Source: Stutzerimonas kunmingensis | GTDB taxonomy: Bacteria; Pseudomonadota; Gammaproteobacteria; Pseudomonadales; Pseudomonadaceae | Assembly: GCF_014764705.1 (NCBI RefSeq) | Contig: NZ_JACXXG010000001.1 | Span: 1 to 64,000 of the forward strand | Direction of reading: 5' to 3' | DNA length: 64,000 nt | Shown: positions 1 to 6,934 of the stretch, piece after piece | Layout: every line of letters starts with the position of its first letter | Numbering within the stretch: the first letter of the stretch is position 1 | The notes under the pieces: model-generated | Databases searched by the model: none | What the model was told of the DNA's origin: nothing | The model's input: the letters and a program-made list of their open reading frames with translations, nothing else | Translations under genes and position numbers: made by a program

Positions 1-31
1 TGCCCGTCGGTTGATCGAGCTGTTGGGGTAA
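1..31 (+). CDS. 3' end of an unidentified CDS (partial)
   Basis: An open frame enters from the window edge and ends at TAA 29-31, with the last residues reading ARRLIELLG. A strong intrinsic terminator follows 33 bp later, as expected after a gene. The stretch is too short to identify, and chance openness over nine codons cannot be excluded. Confidence 0.3.
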   Translation, partial: ARRLIELLG

Positions 32-63
32 ATCCCGCTTTCCATTTCCAAGCATCAAAAACA

Positions 64-98
64 CCAACGCCCCGAACCAGTCGGGGCGTTGGATTTTT
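64..98 (+). terminator. strong intrinsic terminator
   Basis: A 12-bp perfect stem (CCAACGCCCCGA at 64-75 with TCGGGGCGTTGG at 81-92) around a 5-nt loop is followed by ATTTTT. It would end transcription from the left and separates that gene from the methyltransferase region. Confidence 0.85.
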
Positions 99-176
99 CT
101 GGCGTCAGTGCGTTTTCACACGCTCTGAATTGGCGGATTTACCGAAGACGCCGACGAGGACATCCCATATGCGCCG

Positions 177-1100
177 GTGACTCCGGTCAGCCAACCGGGC
201 GACATCTGGCAACTGGGTGCCCACCGCCTGATCTGCGGTGACTCGACCGACCTGGCCGTGGTCGCTGCGCTGATGGCCGGCGACCAGGCGGGCCTGTGCT
301 TCACCAGCCCGCCCTACGGCCAGCAGCGCAACTACACGCAAGGCATCGCCGACTGGGATGCGCTGATGCGCGGCGTCTTCGCCCACCTGCCGATGGCAAC
401 TGATGGCCAAGTGCTGGTGAATCTGGGCCTGATCCACCGCGACAACGAAGTGATCCCGTACTGGGATGGCTGGATTGCCTGGATGCGCACGCAAGGCTGG
501 CGCCGCTTTGGCTGGTACATCTGGGACCAGGGGCCAGGGATGCCCGGTGACTGGGCCGGGCGTCTGGCGCCGAGTTTCGAGTTTGTCTTCCACTTCAACC
601 GCGAAAGCCGCAAACCCAACAAGATCGTGCCGTGCAAGCACGCCGGACAGGAATCGCACGTGCGCGCCGATGGCAGTTCCACGGCGATGCGCGGCAAGGA
701 TGGCGAGGTCGGGGGCTGGACCCATGCCGGGCAGCCCACGCAGGAGTACCGCATCCCGGACAGCGTGATCCGGATGATGCGCCACAAGGGCAAGATCGGT
801 CAGGGCATCGACCATCCGGCGGTGTTTCCGGTGGCCCTGCCCGAGCACATCTTGCTCGCGTACTCGGACACGAGTGACGTCGTCTTCGAGCCCTTCGGCG
901 GCTCTGGCACCACGATCCTGGCCGCGCAAAGAACTGGCCGTCAGGCCCGCGCCATCGAACTGGCCCCGTCCTACACCGACGTGGCGGTCAAGCGCTTCCA
1001 ACAAAACCACCCCGATATCCCGGTGACCTTGCTGGCCACCGGACAGACCTTTGCCGAGGTCGAGGCAGAACGACTGGAGACGACACATGCAACTGAGTGA
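177..1100 (+). CDS. DNA (adenine-type) methyltransferase, N-terminally truncated
   Basis: This is a 307-residue beta-class DNA methyltransferase, predicted to methylate DNA in the cytoplasm and protect phage DNA from restriction. The catalytic motif SPPY (in TSPPYGQQRNY) comes before the SAM-binding motif FEPFGGSGTT near the C-terminus, the order of the beta class. The first residues, TPVSQPGDIW, match the linker (TPVSKPGDVW) of the next gene, which there follows a ParB-like domain of about 150 residues. Here that domain is absent: the frame is closed by TGA at 126-128 and a terminator lies just upstream. The GTG at 177 is only the first usable start and has no good ribosome site. It overlaps the next gene by 14 nt. 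It is either a remnant or a catalytic-domain-only enzyme. Confidence 0.8.
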   Translation: MTPVSQPGDIWQLGAHRLICGDSTDLAVVAALMAGDQAGLCFTSPPYGQQRNYTQGIADWDALMRGVFAHLPMATDGQVLVNLGLIHRDNEVIPYWDGWIAWMRTQGWRRFGWYIWDQGPGMPGDWAGRLAPSFEFVFHFNRESRKPNKIVPCKHAGQESHVRADGSSTAMRGKDGEVGGWTHAGQPTQEYRIPDSVIRMMRHKGKIGQGIDHPAVFPVALPEHILLAYSDTSDVVFEPFGGSGTTILAAQRTGRQARAIELAPSYTDVAVKRFQQNHPDIPVTLLATGQTFAEVEAERLETTHATE

Positions 1101-2379
1101 CCTCAAACTCGAACACTGGCCAACCAGTCGGCTGATCCCCTACGCAAGAAACCCCAGGAAGAACGACCACGCCGTCGAGCAGATGGCCAGCGCCATCAGC
1201 GAGTTTGGCTTTCGCTTGCCCATTGTCGCCAAGAGCACGGGCGAAATTTGTGATGGCCATCTTCGCTATAAGGCTGCGCTGCATCTGGGCCTTGAGCAGG
1301 TGCCGGTGATTCTCGCGGACGACCTGACCGAGACGCAGATCAAAGCCTTCCGCATTCTGGTCAACCGCTCGGCCACCTGGGCGGACTGGGATGACGATCT
1401 GCTACGGCTGGAGTTGGAAGAGCTGCAGCTCGGCGACTTTGATCTGTCGCTCACCGGTTTTGATGACGACGAGTTGCTGGAAATCATGGCCGGCGAAGAA
1501 ACCACCAGCGAGGGCAATACCGACGAGGATGCCGCCCCGGAGGTGCCGGTCACGCCGGTGTCCAAACCCGGCGATGTCTGGATCATGGGTCAGCACCGAC
1601 TGCTCTGCGGGGACAGTACCGATGTCGCGAGCTACGACACGCTGCTCGGCAACGAGCGGGTGGCGATGATCTTCCAAGATCCGCCGTACAACGTGGACTA
1701 TGCCAACACGGCCAAGGACAAGCAGCGCGGCACCAATCGTCCCATCCTGAACGACAACCTCGGGGACGGATTCCAGGACTTTCTGCTCGCGGCGTTCAAG
1801 CCAGCGCTAGCCCGATGCAATGGCGCGGTCTACGTGGCGATGTCCTCATCGGAACTCGACACCCTGCAAGCAGCCTTCCGCGCCGCCGGTGGCAAGTGGT
1901 CAACCTTCATCATCTGGGCCAAGAACACCTTTACGCTGGGGCGCTCGGACTACCAGCGCCAGTACGAGCCCATCCTCTACGGCTGGCCCGAAGGTGCCAG
2001 TCGACACTGGTGCGGCGACCGTGATCAGAGTGATGTCTGGCAGATCAAGAAGCCGCACAAGAATGATCTCCATCCGACTATGAAGCCCGTGGAGCTGGTG
2101 GAACGGGCGCTCCGCAATTCCAGCCGCCCGGGTGATGTGGTGCTCGATCCCTTCGGTGGCTCCGGCACGACGCTGATCGCCGCCGAGAAATCGGGTCGCC
2201 AGGCGCGGCTGATCGAACTCGATCCGAAGTACGTGGACACCATCGTTCGCCGCTGGCAGGAATACGCCGGCGGACAAGCGGTGCGTGAGGCTGATGGTGT
2301 TCGATTCGATGACCTGGTCGGCCAGCAGGTGGATGCCGCCGACGCCAGCGATGTGATGAATGCCGAGGATGTGCTGTGA
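1087..2379 (+). CDS. ParB-like domain / DNA methyltransferase fusion
   Basis: The product is about 430 residues. The first 100 or so resemble a ParB/sulfiredoxin-like nuclease fold (LKLEHWPTSRLIPYARNPRKN, then GEICDGHLRYKAAL). An acidic linker and a beta-class adenine methyltransferase follow, with catalytic DPPY (QDPPYNVDY) and SAM-binding LDPFGGSGTT. Such fusions are common in tailed phages beside the terminase and are thought to modify phage DNA before packaging. The ATG at 1087 sits inside the end of the upstream methyltransferase gene, implying coupled translation, and the 3' end overlaps the next gene by 4 nt. The larger reading from 1051 adds residues without similarity and was rejected. 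Confidence 0.88.
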   Translation: MQLSDLKLEHWPTSRLIPYARNPRKNDHAVEQMASAISEFGFRLPIVAKSTGEICDGHLRYKAALHLGLEQVPVILADDLTETQIKAFRILVNRSATWADWDDDLLRLELEELQLGDFDLSLTGFDDDELLEIMAGEETTSEGNTDEDAAPEVPVTPVSKPGDVWIMGQHRLLCGDSTDVASYDTLLGNERVAMIFQDPPYNVDYANTAKDKQRGTNRPILNDNLGDGFQDFLLAAFKPALARCNGAVYVAMSSSELDTLQAAFRAAGGKWSTFIIWAKNTFTLGRSDYQRQYEPILYGWPEGASRHWCGDRDQSDVWQIKKPHKNDLHPTMKPVELVERALRNSSRPGDVVLDPFGGSGTTLIAAEKSGRQARLIELDPKYVDTIVRRWQEYAGGQAVREADGVRFDDLVGQQVDAADASDVMNAEDVL

Positions 2380-2678
2380 AGCAGTCGCGCTGGATGTCGC
2401 TGCTGGAAGCCGTGACCAATGTGCTGGTCGGGTATGGCGTGGCGGTGGCGACCCAGTGGGCGGTGTTTCCGCTGCTTGGCCTGCACGCCACGCTGCAGGA
2501 GAACTTGGCTATTGGCCTAATCTTCACAGCCGTGTCGCTGGTCAGGAGCTATCTGCTACGCCGGGCCTTCGAGGCCTGGCGGGTCAGAGCGCCAGCGGCT
2601 GCTGCTCCCACAGTGCTGAGCCATCGGTGCTCAACCACAGACGTTCCACAAAATAGTCCCGCGCCATCATTTCGATGA
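2376..2678 (+). CDS. small membrane protein, DUF7220-like
   Basis: This 100-residue protein has a basic N-terminus (MKQSRWMSLLEA) and two hydrophobic segments, about residues 12-32 (NVLVGYGVAVATQWAVF) and 40-60 (ENLAIGLIFTAVSLVRSYLL). The pattern matches the small DUF7220 phage proteins usually found beside methyltransferase and terminase genes. Its function is unknown. It overlaps the methyltransferase stop (ATGTGCTGTGAAG context, GTG start) and is probably co-translated. The last 25 residues are low-complexity and overlap an opposite-strand gene, so the C-terminus may be extended or degenerate. Confidence 0.65.
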   Translation: MKQSRWMSLLEAVTNVLVGYGVAVATQWAVFPLLGLHATLQENLAIGLIFTAVSLVRSYLLRRAFEAWRVRAPAAAAPTVLSHRCSTTDVPQNSPAPSFR

Positions 2679-2844
2679 CTGGCTCGCCCGTGGGGCGGGT
2701 GGCCGTTCGGCCGGTGGGCAGGTAACGACGTTCCTGGTGGGTCACGGCCAAGATGGTGCGACCGCGCCACTCCAGGCCGATCAGGCACTGGCCGCGTGGC
2801 CGCTGGTTGGCGTCAAAACGCCGGGCGCGCACCGTGCGGCTCAT
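2584..2844 (-). CDS. hypothetical phage protein
   Basis: This 86-residue leftward ORF begins MSRTVRARRFDANQRPRG and has a plausible soluble composition with two short beta-like stretches (ILAVTHQERRYLPT; DYFVERLWLSTDG). It lies 3 bp downstream of the leftward gene at 2848-3216, suggesting one transcript from the repeated leader near 3231-3286. Its 3' end overlaps the convergent DUF7220-like gene by about 95 nt. I do not recognise the family. Confidence 0.5.
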   Translation of the reverse strand: MSRTVRARRFDANQRPRGQCLIGLEWRGRTILAVTHQERRYLPTGRTATRPTGEPVIEMMARDYFVERLWLSTDGSALWEQQPLAL

Positions 2845-2847
2845 GGC

Positions 2848-3216
2848 TCAAGCCGCCAGGGACTCTTCGATGATCTCGCAGTGGATCACAAAGCCGGTGA
2901 GGTAAGGCAGACCCTTGGGGATGCCGTACTGTTTGCTGGTGCTGCGGCCAATCGTCCAACCCGTCCAACGCTGCGTGGCGGCGTTGATCGCGTCGGCCAG
3001 GGTGGCACTCGTGTAGAGACCGTTTTGCACATCGTCAGCAAAGTGTCGGCCGTGGCGGCTGTCGAGGAAGGTGCGAACCGATTCGAGAGGCTGGCAGGTG
3101 GCGTCCGAGATGGCAGTCATGGCCAGGGGCCAGGCGGCTTCGGCCTGCTCGTTCATCGTGCCGTAAAAGCCCCACGACTCGTTCTGGGTGACGGGGATCT
3201 GGGTGGTGGTGTTCAT
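2848..3216 (-). CDS. hypothetical phage early protein
   Basis: This 122-residue acidic, soluble protein starts MNTTTQIPVTQNESWGFYG. The start at 3216 was chosen because an AGGAG ribosome site lies just upstream and the longer reading from 3282 only translates the repeated leader. Motifs such as ESVRTFLDSRHGRHFADDV and LPYLTGFVIHCE look conserved-protein-like. It resembles the small hypothetical proteins found beside terminases in betaproteobacterial phages. It is the first gene after leader copy A and is probably co-transcribed with 2584-2844. Function unknown. Confidence 0.65.
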   Translation of the reverse strand: MNTTTQIPVTQNESWGFYGTMNEQAEAAWPLAMTAISDATCQPLESVRTFLDSRHGRHFADDVQNGLYTSATLADAINAATQRWTGWTIGRSTSKQYGIPKGLPYLTGFVIHCEIIEESLAA

Positions 3217-3230
3217 CTCTGGCTCCTGCT

Positions 3231-3286
3231 GGTTGATCGTGTGCGACACCCGTAGTAACGCGCTGTTCGAGATGGAAGCCAAGCGC
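3231..3286 (-). promoter_or_regulatory. repeated promoter-like leader, copy A
   Basis: On the minus strand this reads GCTTGGCTTC, then 18 nt after TTGGCT a TTACTA hexamer, then GTGTCGCA and a ribosome site for the 2848-3216 gene. It aligns almost base for base with copies at 3608-3660 and 4750-4797. It also forms a hairpin with GCGCTTGGCTCC at 3303-3314 (10-bp perfect core AGCCAAGCGC). Confidence 0.55.
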
Positions 3287-3321
3287 CTGTTCGATCTTTT
3301 TGCGCTTGGCTCCGAAGCCCC

Positions 3322-3591
3322 TTATTCGGCCATCGTGTCGGCGCGCACCAGTTCCGCCTGGGCGCTGGCGATCAGGTCCAGGCGCACGTTGTTGGGCACG
3401 TAGGTGGCCAGATGGTTCAGCGTCCAGTTGAGGACGTTGGCCTTGTCTTTGAGCGACTCGGCTTCGTCGTAGCGGGCGATGTAGCGGTCAAGTTCTTCCA
3501 GGGCGCGCTGCATCGTGGCGCGGGCGTTGGCAAGCGCATCACGGCCATTGGTTTCGGCATAGTGGGTTTGAAATTCGCGGGCGGTGTTCAT
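3322..3591 (-). CDS. hypothetical phage early protein
   Basis: This 89-residue, mostly alpha-helical protein begins MNTAREFQTHYAETNGRD and has heptad-like stretches (ATMQRALEELDRYIARYDEAESLKDKANVLN) consistent with a short coiled coil. The start is fixed by AAGGAG eight bases upstream, directly after leader copy B. No known domain is recognised. It is likely expressed as a single gene from copy B, because leader copy A and the 2848-3216 gene follow downstream. Confidence 0.65.
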   Translation of the reverse strand: MNTAREFQTHYAETNGRDALANARATMQRALEELDRYIARYDEAESLKDKANVLNWTLNHLATYVPNNVRLDLIASAQAELVRADTMAE

Positions 3592-3607
3592 GGTGTGCGC
3601 TCCTTGT

Positions 3608-3660
3608 GGTTGATCGTTGCGACACCTGTATGAACGCGCTTGTCGCCCTTGAAGCCAAGC
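3608..3660 (-). promoter_or_regulatory. repeated promoter-like leader, copy B
   Basis: On the minus strand it reads GCTTGGCTTCAAGG, an 18-nt spacer after TTGGCT, then TTCATACAGG and GTGTCGCAACGATCAACC. This leads into AAGGAG and the start of the 3322-3591 gene. It is the second of three aligned copies. Confidence 0.6.
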
Positions 3661-3858
3661 TCAATCTGCATCGCGATGGGCATCAAGGGCTTCAATCGCC
3701 AGCACCAGATCAGCGATGCGGTCGGCCTCGAAACCAAAGCCCCGGTGGCGCAGCAGGTGCTCGATGCTCGGATGCTTCATCCGGGCGATCTCCCGGCAGG
3801 CCTGCAGCAATGCTGGCAACAGGTCTGCCGGGATCGCGGCGTTGGGCTGCGTGCTCAC
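3661..3858 (-). CDS. small hypothetical protein downstream of the DUF3489 gene
   Basis: This 65-residue protein is read from a GTG whose GTGA overlaps the stop of the upstream DUF3489 gene, a typical sign of translational coupling. The sequence (NAAIPADLLPALLQACREIARMKHPSIEHLLRHRG, shown here only in part by its key segments) is helical, ending in DLVLAIEALDAHRDAD. The longer reading to 4005 covers the DUF3489 gene in another frame and was rejected. No family is recognised. Confidence 0.5.
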   Translation of the reverse strand: MSTQPNAAIPADLLPALLQACREIARMKHPSIEHLLRHRGFGFEADRIADLVLAIEALDAHRDAD

Positions 3859-4460
3859 GCGGTCGCTTCCTCGGCGATGCGGTAGAGGCGCTGTCCTGCG
3901 CCCGGCGTGCCGGCGGGGCCTTCGATCTTCTCGGAGACGATATTCAGGCCCAACTTCTTCTTGAGTGCGCCGGCAAAGGTCCCTCTGATCGTGTGGTGTT
4001 GCCACCCCGTCGCCTCACTGATCTGCGCGATGGTGGCGCCCTCGGGGCGTTTGAGCATCTCGATAACCAGCGCCTGCTTGCTGTTGCCCGGGCCGCGCTT
4101 CGGGACGGTATCGGGCTGTTCCTGTTGCCAGCTGGCTTCGGCGGCGGCGACTGCTGCTTCCAGTTCTGGGTCGTCGGCAAGGGGCGGCTGGGCAGGCGTG
4201 GCAACACGTGTTGCACTCGTCGGCGGCAGTACATCTTCGGGCTGGGCTTCGCCCTTGATGATGGCGATGGCGGCACCCGTGATGCGCCACTGGCCATCCA
4301 TCTGCTCGATCAACCCGCGCTGCGCGAGGCTGGCGATCATCTTGAGCTTGGCGCCGCCCTTGAGCTCGAGCAGTGGCTCGACCAAGCCACTGGCGTCGCA
4401 ATGCGCACGGGTGATGAGATCCAGTTGGCGTTCGGTGATGGGGGTGGTTTGTGTGGACAT
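3855..4460 (-). CDS. DUF3489 domain protein (winged-helix-like)
   Basis: The product is 201 residues. The C-terminal half carries the DUF3489 signature: KQALVIEMLKRPEGATIAQI, then ATGWQHHTIRGTFAGALKKK and a GQRLYRI end. This is a winged-helix-like fold thought to bind DNA. The N-terminal half (ERQLDLITRAHC, LIEQMDGQWRITGAG-type) also looks like a small helical domain, joined by a Pro/Ala/Glu linker. AAGGAGAACC precedes the ATG. DUF3489 proteins are common in phages and islands of Proteobacteria, and a role in early regulation is plausible but unproven. It is co-transcribed with 3661-3858 and probably 4489-4728. Confidence 0.85.
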   Translation of the reverse strand: MSTQTTPITERQLDLITRAHCDASGLVEPLLELKGGAKLKMIASLAQRGLIEQMDGQWRITGAAIAIIKGEAQPEDVLPPTSATRVATPAQPPLADDPELEAAVAAAEASWQQEQPDTVPKRGPGNSKQALVIEMLKRPEGATIAQISEATGWQHHTIRGTFAGALKKKLGLNIVSEKIEGPAGTPGAGQRLYRIAEEATA

Positions 4461-4488
4461 GGTGGTTCTCCTTGGGGTGATGTGAGGG

Positions 4489-4728
4489 TCAGGCGGCTTG
4501 CTGCTGGGTCACTTGATCAGCGGCTTTTGCGGCGGTGCTTTGGCCAGCGGCCAGGCCTGCTTGGTAGGCCGCCATCAGGGCACTCTTGACGCCCCAGACG
4601 CTGACGTCGTGGAAGTCCAGGCTGTCGCTGTTGCGCGTGGCCAGGGTCTCGATGAAGAGGTGGTCAAGGGCGATCCGGGCGAGCAGCTTGTCCAGTTGCT
4701 GGGCGGCTTTGGTGGTGGTTTTGCGCAT
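4489..4728 (-). CDS. small DUF6900-like protein
   Basis: This 79-residue protein has a basic N-terminus (MRKTTTKAAQQLDKLLARIA) and the stretch IETLATRNSDSLDFHDVSVW followed by an Ala-rich helix. I associate this pattern with DUF6900, a family of small phage and plasmid proteins of unknown function. The start at 4728 is set by AAGGAGAACC. The larger reading from 4794 only translates leader copy C. It is the first gene of the leftward unit that continues into the DUF3489 gene. Confidence 0.7.
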   Translation of the reverse strand: MRKTTTKAAQQLDKLLARIALDHLFIETLATRNSDSLDFHDVSVWGVKSALMAAYQAGLAAGQSTAAKAADQVTQQQAA

Positions 4729-4749
4729 CGTGGTTCTCCTTCGTGTGCG

Positions 4750-4797
4750 TTGTTGCGATGTCTGTATGAACGCGCTGTTGCCGATTGAAGCCAAGCG
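4750..4797 (-). promoter_or_regulatory. repeated promoter-like leader, copy C
   Basis: The minus strand reads CGCTTGGCTTCAATCGG, then 18 nt after TTGGCT TTCATACAGA, then CATCGCAACAACG and AAGGAG before the DUF6900-like gene. It is the third aligned copy. The same DNA abuts the start of the rightward terminase gene. Confidence 0.6.
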
Positions 4798-4829
4798 TTC
4801 GGTCTATCTATTTCGCATCGGAGTGGCTT

Positions 4830-6686
4830 GTGTTCGACACTGCTGAATCGGCGGTCGAATCCGCCTGGAAACGGGGCCTCGCGCCCGATCCGATCCTCAC
4901 CGTCGATGACTGGGCAAACCGCCACCGGATGCTCTCGTCGGTGGCCTCTGCTGAGCCAGGGCGCTGGTCGACCAGCCGCACCCCGTACCTGAAGGCCGTG
5001 ATGGAAACGCTGTCAGCCACCTCGCGTGTGGAGCGCGTGGTGCTGATGGCCGGGGCTCAGATCGGCAAAACTGAAGCCGGATTGAACTGGCTGGGCTATG
5101 TGATTCACCACGCCCCGGGGCCGATGCTGCTGGTGCAACCCACGGTGGAAGGCGCCAAGCGCGTCTCCAAGCAGCGCGTCGATGCACTGATTGAAGCCAG
5201 TGCCGAACTCGCCAGTCGGGTGAAGGACCCGAGAAGCCGGGATTCCGGCAACACCCAGTTGATGAAGGAATTCCCCGGTGGCGTGCTGATCATGACCGGT
5301 GCCAACTCGGCGGTGGGTCTGCGCTCGATGCCGGTGCGATACCTTTTTCTGGATGAGGTCGACGGCTATCCAGGGGATGCCGATGGCGAAGGCGATCCAG
5401 TGGCGCTCGCCGTGCAGCGGGCCGCCACCTTCGTCAATCGCAAGGTCTATCTGTGCTCGACCCCGACGCTGAAAGGTTTCTCGCGCATCGAGGCGGCCTA
5501 CCTGGAGTCGGACCAGCGAGTCTTCGAAGTGCCTTGCGATCACTGCGGGGCGCACAGCCCGATCCACTGGCGCGACATCAAGTGGCCAACCGGCAAGATG
5601 AGCGAGGCTGCCTGGCACTGTCCGTACTGCGAAGGTAGCCATCCCGAGTATCGCAAGCCGGCACTGCTGGCCAACGGTCGCTGGATGGCCAAGGCAGAGG
5701 GCGATGGCAAGACGGTGGGCTTCCACCTCTCCAGCCTCTACAGCCCGTGGCTGACCTGGGGCGAGATCGCCCAAGAGCATCACGCCGCCAAGGACGACCC
5801 CGTCAGATTGAAGGTCTGGGTGAACACCAAACTGGCCGAGACCTGGGAAGACCGGGAGGGAGAGACCTTGGATGCCGAAGGCCTGATGGAACGCCGCGAA
5901 GCCTACGGGCCGGCGATTCCTGCCGAGGTGGCACTGCTGACCTGCGGCATCGATGTGCAGGACGACCGGCTGGAAATCGAAGTGGTCGGCTGGGGCCGGG
6001 ACGAGGAGTCCTGGTCGGTGGACTACAAGGTGCTGTGGGGTGACCCATCCGCGCCGGACACCTGGGCGCAGCTCGATGCCTACCTCGGCAACCGCTTCGA
6101 GCACGAGACCCTGGCCAACGGCCTGACCATCGAAGCCGCGTGTCTCGACACCGGCGGCCACCACACTTTGGCGGCCTACGCCTTCTGCAAGGGCCGGGAG
6201 CGCAAGCGCATCTGGGCGATCAAGGGGGGGTCGGGCAAACGGCCGATCTGGCCCAAGCGTCCGAGCAAGGCCAACAAGGGCAAGGTCAATCTGTTCACGG
6301 TCGGCGTCGATGCCGCCAAGGAAGCGATCTACGCCCGCCTCAAGAAGTCCGAGGCTGGCGCTGGTGCGATGCATTTCCCGCTGGACCGGGATGCGCAGTA
6401 TTTCGAGCAACTCACTGCCGAGCGGATTCGCACCCGGTATGTGAAGGGCTTCCCGCAGCGCTTCTGGTGGAAGCCGGATGGCCGGCGCAACGAAGCCCTG
6501 GACTGCCGTGTGTACGCCTACGCCGCGCTGCACGGCCTGCTGTCAATGGGCTTGAACCTGAACAAACGGGTCGAGGCGCTGCCGCCGGTGCCGACCAGTC
6601 GCCAAGGCAAGAGCACACCTGTTTCGGCCCCGATGACCGCCAGCCCGCGTCGTCGGCGCATGGCCATTTCCTCCACCTACCTCTGA
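4830..6686 (+). CDS. phage terminase large subunit, GpA family
   Basis: This is the packaging motor ATPase and nuclease that cuts concatemeric phage DNA and drives it into proheads. The 618-residue product has Walker A-like AGAQIGKTEAG near residue 73, Walker B LFLDEVDGYP, a coupling segment CSTPTLKGFSRIE and a zinc-like C-C pair set (CDHCGAH...CPYCEGSH). The nuclease domain has CGIDVQDDRLEIEVVGWG. These match the lambda gpA family, though it is shorter than full-size lambda gpA. The GTG at 4830 is preferred because GGAG lies seven bases upstream; the TTG at 4785 lies in the repeated leader. No obvious small terminase subunit gene is next to it. Confidence 0.93.
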   Translation: MFDTAESAVESAWKRGLAPDPILTVDDWANRHRMLSSVASAEPGRWSTSRTPYLKAVMETLSATSRVERVVLMAGAQIGKTEAGLNWLGYVIHHAPGPMLLVQPTVEGAKRVSKQRVDALIEASAELASRVKDPRSRDSGNTQLMKEFPGGVLIMTGANSAVGLRSMPVRYLFLDEVDGYPGDADGEGDPVALAVQRAATFVNRKVYLCSTPTLKGFSRIEAAYLESDQRVFEVPCDHCGAHSPIHWRDIKWPTGKMSEAAWHCPYCEGSHPEYRKPALLANGRWMAKAEGDGKTVGFHLSSLYSPWLTWGEIAQEHHAAKDDPVRLKVWVNTKLAETWEDREGETLDAEGLMERREAYGPAIPAEVALLTCGIDVQDDRLEIEVVGWGRDEESWSVDYKVLWGDPSAPDTWAQLDAYLGNRFEHETLANGLTIEAACLDTGGHHTLAAYAFCKGRERKRIWAIKGGSGKRPIWPKRPSKANKGKVNLFTVGVDAAKEAIYARLKKSEAGAGAMHFPLDRDAQYFEQLTAERIRTRYVKGFPQRFWWKPDGRRNEALDCRVYAYAALHGLLSMGLNLNKRVEALPPVPTSRQGKSTPVSAPMTASPRRRRMAISSTYL

Positions 6687-6721
6687 TACCGCCAGCCTCC
6701 CGCTGGCCGGGAGTGCTGTCC

Positions 6722-6934
6722 ATGACCCTCGAACAACTCAAGGCCCAGCGCGAGGCGCTGCAGGCCGCCCGCTTCAATGGGGTGCTCACCGTGAAGGCTG
6801 GCGACAAGTGGGTGACCTACAAGTCGGATGCCGAACTGCAGTCCGCCCTGCATGACCTCGACCGTGAGATCGCCAAGGCAGAAGGTCGCCCGCGCGCCCG
6901 GCGCATCCGTATCTACGCCGGGAAGGGATTGTGA
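6722..6934 (+). CDS. head-tail joining protein, gpW-like
   Basis: This 70-residue protein (MTLEQLKAQREALQAARFNG, then KAGDKWVTYKSDAELQSAL) has the helix-beta hairpin-helix pattern of the lambda gpW family. That family plugs the portal channel after packaging and prepares the head for tail joining. A basic tail (RPRARRIRI) ends it. Its place between terminase and portal is the usual one. The gene ends one base into the portal start, so the two are likely co-translated. Confidence 0.85.
   Translation: MTLEQLKAQREALQAARFNGVLTVKAGDKWVTYKSDAELQSALHDLDREIAKAEGRPRARRIRIYAGKGL

Noticed and set aside
105-1106. 333-residue minus-strand ORF
   Set aside because: It is antisense to methyltransferase 1, with no recognisable motif; the plus frame contains catalytic and SAM motifs.
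5013-6533. 506-residue ORF on the minus strand
   Set aside because: It lies wholly antisense to the terminase gene, whose motifs are clear; high GC content keeps the opposite frame open.
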